Origin: Clostridiaceae bacterium
Lineage (GTDB): Bacteria; Bacillota; Clostridia; Saccharofermentanales; UBA5734
Direction of reading: 5' to 3'
Length of the DNA stretch: 6,036 nucleotides
NCBI GenBank assembly: GCA_012511525.1
Contig: JAAZFW010000064.1
Location: 1-6,036, forward strand
Shown: in pieces, positions 4,276 through 6,036 of the stretch
Position numbering within the stretch: the first letter of the stretch is position 1
Layout: each line of letters begins with the position of its first letter
Position numbers and translations under genes: made by a program
Notes under the pieces: generated by a model
What the model was told of the DNA's origin: nothing
Database searches by the model: none
What the model saw: only the letters and a program-made list of their open reading frames with translations

Positions 4276-5535
4276 ATGTGCGCGCGAAAACGCGTTTTGG
4301 ATGCTTTGAACCATCGCCAGCCGGACCGGGTGCCGCTGGATATTGGCGCGACGATGTGCTCCGGCATGCATGTCAGCTGCGTGGCAGCCCTGCGCGATTT
4401 CTACGGTTTGGAAAAGCGGCCGGTCAAGGTTCACGAGCCGTTCCAGATGCTGGGCCTGATCGAGGAGGACCTCGAAGAGGCCATCGGCGTCGACATCGAA
4501 GGGGTCAACGGGCGCAATACGCTGTTCGGATTTCCCTGCGCGGACTGGAAACCCTGGCGGCTCGACAGCGGGCTGGAGGTGCTTGTGCCCGGCCGGTTCA
4601 ACACCACCAGGGATGAAAAGGGCAACACCTACCTCTATCCAGAGGGGGATACCGGCGTGCCGCCCAGCGGGAAGATGCCCAAAGGCGGCTTTTACTTTGA
4701 CGCGATCATCCGTCAGGAGGCGTTCGACGAGGATCGCCTGGACCCCGAAGACAACCTGGAGGAATTCACACTGATCACGGACGAGGACCTGGACCACTTC
4801 AAGACGGCGATCCGCCGGGCGGCCGGGACCGGCCGGGCGGTGCTGGCCAGCTTCGGTGGCATGGGCCTTGGGGACGTGGCGCTGGTCCCAGGGCCGTTCC
4901 TGAAACACCCCAAGGGTATTCGCGATGTCGCGGAATGGTACATTTCGACCGCGATCCGTCAGGATTACATCCACCAGGTGTTCGCCAGGCAAACGGACAT
5001 TGCCCTGGAAAACCTGCGCGTCCTGAACGAAGCTGTTGGCAAGGATGTCGCTGTGGCCTTTATCTGCGGCACGGATTTCGGAACGCAGACGAGCACGTTC
5101 TGCTCGCCGGAGACTTTTCAGGCCCTGTATGTTCCGTACTATAAAAAAATCAACGGCTGGATTCACGCGCATACCAGTTGGAAAACGTTCAAGCATTGCT
5201 GCGGCGCGATCGAACCCTTCCTGAAACTGTTTATCGAGGCCGGCTTCGATGTCATCAACCCCGTGCAATGTTCGGCTGCCGGCATGGAACCTGAACATCT
5301 CAAGAACACCTACGGTGACCATCTGACCTTCTGGGGCGGCGGCGTCGACACCCAGCATGTGCTGCCTTTCGGGACGCCGCGTCAGGTTCGGGAGCAGGTT
5401 CTGGCGCGTTGCGATATCTTCTCCCGCAACGGCGGTTTTGTCTTTGCTGCCATCCATAATATCCAGGCCGGCACGCCTGTCGCCAACATTGCTGCCATGA
5501 TCGAAGCCGTGCATGCATTCAACGGCACGCGCTGA
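4276..5535 (+). CDS. URO-D/MtaA-family putative corrinoid methyltransferase
   Basis: A 419-residue cytoplasmic protein of the uroporphyrinogen decarboxylase superfamily, MtaA/CmuA branch, whose members move methyl groups between corrinoid proteins and coenzyme M or tetrahydrofolate. The N-terminus MCARKRVLDALNHRQPDRVP (1-20) has the branch's RV-ALNH-PDRVP pattern and lacks the RQAGRY signature of heme-pathway decarboxylases. KHCCG (306-310) supplies the HxC zinc motif (His307, Cys309). FWGGGVDTQHVLPFGTP (352-368) and FAAIHNIQAGTPVANI (390-405) are the C-terminal barrel motifs. MtaA-type enzymes carry their third zinc ligand, a Cys, near the position of His394; here the candidates are His394 or Cys332. 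ATG 4276 is preferred over 4270 for its spacing from the ribosome site. It sits between the VTT gene and a DUF1638 gene with gaps of 14 and 12 bp. Substrate is unknown; a non-methyltransferase role cannot be excluded. Confidence 0.85.
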   Translation: MCARKRVLDALNHRQPDRVPLDIGATMCSGMHVSCVAALRDFYGLEKRPVKVHEPFQMLGLIEEDLEEAIGVDIEGVNGRNTLFGFPCADWKPWRLDSGLEVLVPGRFNTTRDEKGNTYLYPEGDTGVPPSGKMPKGGFYFDAIIRQEAFDEDRLDPEDNLEEFTLITDEDLDHFKTAIRRAAGTGRAVLASFGGMGLGDVALVPGPFLKHPKGIRDVAEWYISTAIRQDYIHQVFARQTDIALENLRVLNEAVGKDVAVAFICGTDFGTQTSTFCSPETFQALYVPYYKKINGWIHAHTSWKTFKHCCGAIEPFLKLFIEAGFDVINPVQCSAAGMEPEHLKNTYGDHLTFWGGGVDTQHVLPFGTPRQVREQVLARCDIFSRNGGFVFAAIHNIQAGTPVANIAAMIEAVHAFNGTR

Positions 5536-5536
5536 C

Positions 5537-5543
5537 AGGAGGT
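5537..5543 (+). promoter_or_regulatory. Ribosome binding site of the DUF1638 gene
   Basis: AGGAGGT, complementary to the 16S 3' end, lies 4 nt before the ATG at 5548 and 1 nt after the preceding stop codon. It sets the start of the last gene. Confidence 0.85.
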
Positions 5544-5547
5544 AACG

Positions 5548-6036
5548 ATGCCGAAGAAACGCTTTAAGGTCATCGCCTGCGAGATTCTGTTCCGCGAGGT
5601 GTGCCTGTGCGCTGCCCTGAGCCGACAGATTGTCGACCTCCAGTTCATGCCCAAGGGTCTGCACGACATCGGCGAACAGAAGATGGCGGACCGGCTGCAA
5701 AGCGAAATTGATCGCACCGATCCGGCGCGCTATGACGCGATCTTGCTGGTGTATGGCTTGTGCAATAACGGGATCAGGGGCCTAAGTGCCTCGATTCCCC
5801 TGGTGATTCCCAGGGCGCATGACTGCATCACGCTGCTGCTCGGCTCCCGGGAAACCTACCGGTCGTATTTCGACGCCAAGCCGGGCACGTATTTCAAGTC
5901 GCCGGGTTGGATCGAACGCGACGCAAAGGGAGACGGGGAGAATGTATCGATCGCGACCCAACTGGGAATCGACCGGACCTACGCCGAATATGTCGCTCAG
6001 TACGGCGAGGAGAACGCCGCCTACCTGGTCGAGCAG
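5548..6036 (+). CDS. DUF1638 domain protein, 3' end outside the window
   Basis: The first 163 codons are open to the right edge without a stop, so the gene is cut by the window. The product matches DUF1638, a family without an assigned reaction that I recall as often next to corrinoid methyltransferase genes in anaerobic bacteria and methanogens. Recognisable blocks: VIACEILFREVC (8-19), VDLQFMPKGLHD (29-40), YDAILLVYGLCNNG (62-75), PLVIPRAHDC (84-93), LLLGSRETY (96-104) and PGTYFKSPGWIER (112-124). Invariant-looking Cys11, Cys72 and Cys93 with His39 and His91 suggest a metal or cofactor site, an inference. No signal peptide or membrane segment is seen, so it is cytoplasmic. The 12-bp gap to the URO-D-like gene indicates one operon and a shared role, perhaps in handling or repairing the corrinoid or its methyl donor. 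Confidence 0.88.
   Translation, partial: MPKKRFKVIACEILFREVCLCAALSRQIVDLQFMPKGLHDIGEQKMADRLQSEIDRTDPARYDAILLVYGLCNNGIRGLSASIPLVIPRAHDCITLLLGSRETYRSYFDAKPGTYFKSPGWIERDAKGDGENVSIATQLGIDRTYAEYVAQYGEENAAYLVEQ

Noticed and set aside
4276..5535. True heme-pathway uroporphyrinogen decarboxylase (hemE)
   Set aside because: No RQAGRY N-terminal signature, an HxC zinc-type motif is present, the protein is longer than usual hemE products, and no heme genes are nearby.
4246..5700. 484-codon open frame on the minus strand over the methyltransferase-like gene
   Set aside because: It is a mirror of a clear family gene and the DUF1638 start, with no family motifs and no ribosome site consistent with a gene.

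Overview
The window looks like a piece of chromosome from a fairly GC-rich anaerobic bacterium, most likely of the Clostridia/Firmicutes type. The grounds are strong AGGAGG-like ribosome binding sites, sigma-70/sigma-A-like promoters, a VTT/TVP38 membrane protein of a style common in anaerobic Firmicutes, and a corrinoid-methyltransferase-type gene (MtaA/URO-D family) paired with a DUF1638 gene. This combination occurs in anaerobes that use methylated one-carbon compounds. The taxonomic call is an inference; no rRNA or other marker is present.

Layout, left to right. Positions 1-276 hold no recognisable gene, only an odd stretch open in two antiparallel frames. A rho-independent terminator (277-313) closes the leftward gene for a GTP-type phosphoenolpyruvate carboxykinase (336-2234, minus strand). 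A 418-bp divergent intergenic region (2235-2652) carries a good minus-strand promoter for that gene (TTGACA-17-TAAAAT), an inverted repeat over its -35 box, a 14-bp palindrome in the leader and a 16-bp palindrome closer to the rightward gene. On the plus strand follow an AAC(3)-family acetyltransferase-like gene (2653-3417), a TVP38/TMEM64 (VTT domain) membrane protein (3518-4261), an MtaA/URO-D-like putative methyltransferase (4276-5535) and the 5' part of a DUF1638 gene (5548 to the right edge).

The last three genes are separated by only 14 and 12 bp, each with its own strong ribosome binding site, and probably form one operon driven by an extended -10 promoter at 3451-3480. The operon continues beyond the window, where corrinoid proteins or MttB/MtbB-like methyltransferases would be worth looking for. 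The carboxykinase links the C4 pool (oxaloacetate) to PEP and is a separate, divergently transcribed unit. Points of interest are the altered guanine-pocket segment of the carboxykinase, the altered motif of the AAC(3)-like protein, the mixed metal-ligand pattern of the URO-D-like protein, and several palindromic candidate operators. Nothing in the window amounts to a clearly new defence or mobile system: no CRISPR array, tRNA, rRNA, insertion sequence or phage gene was seen.
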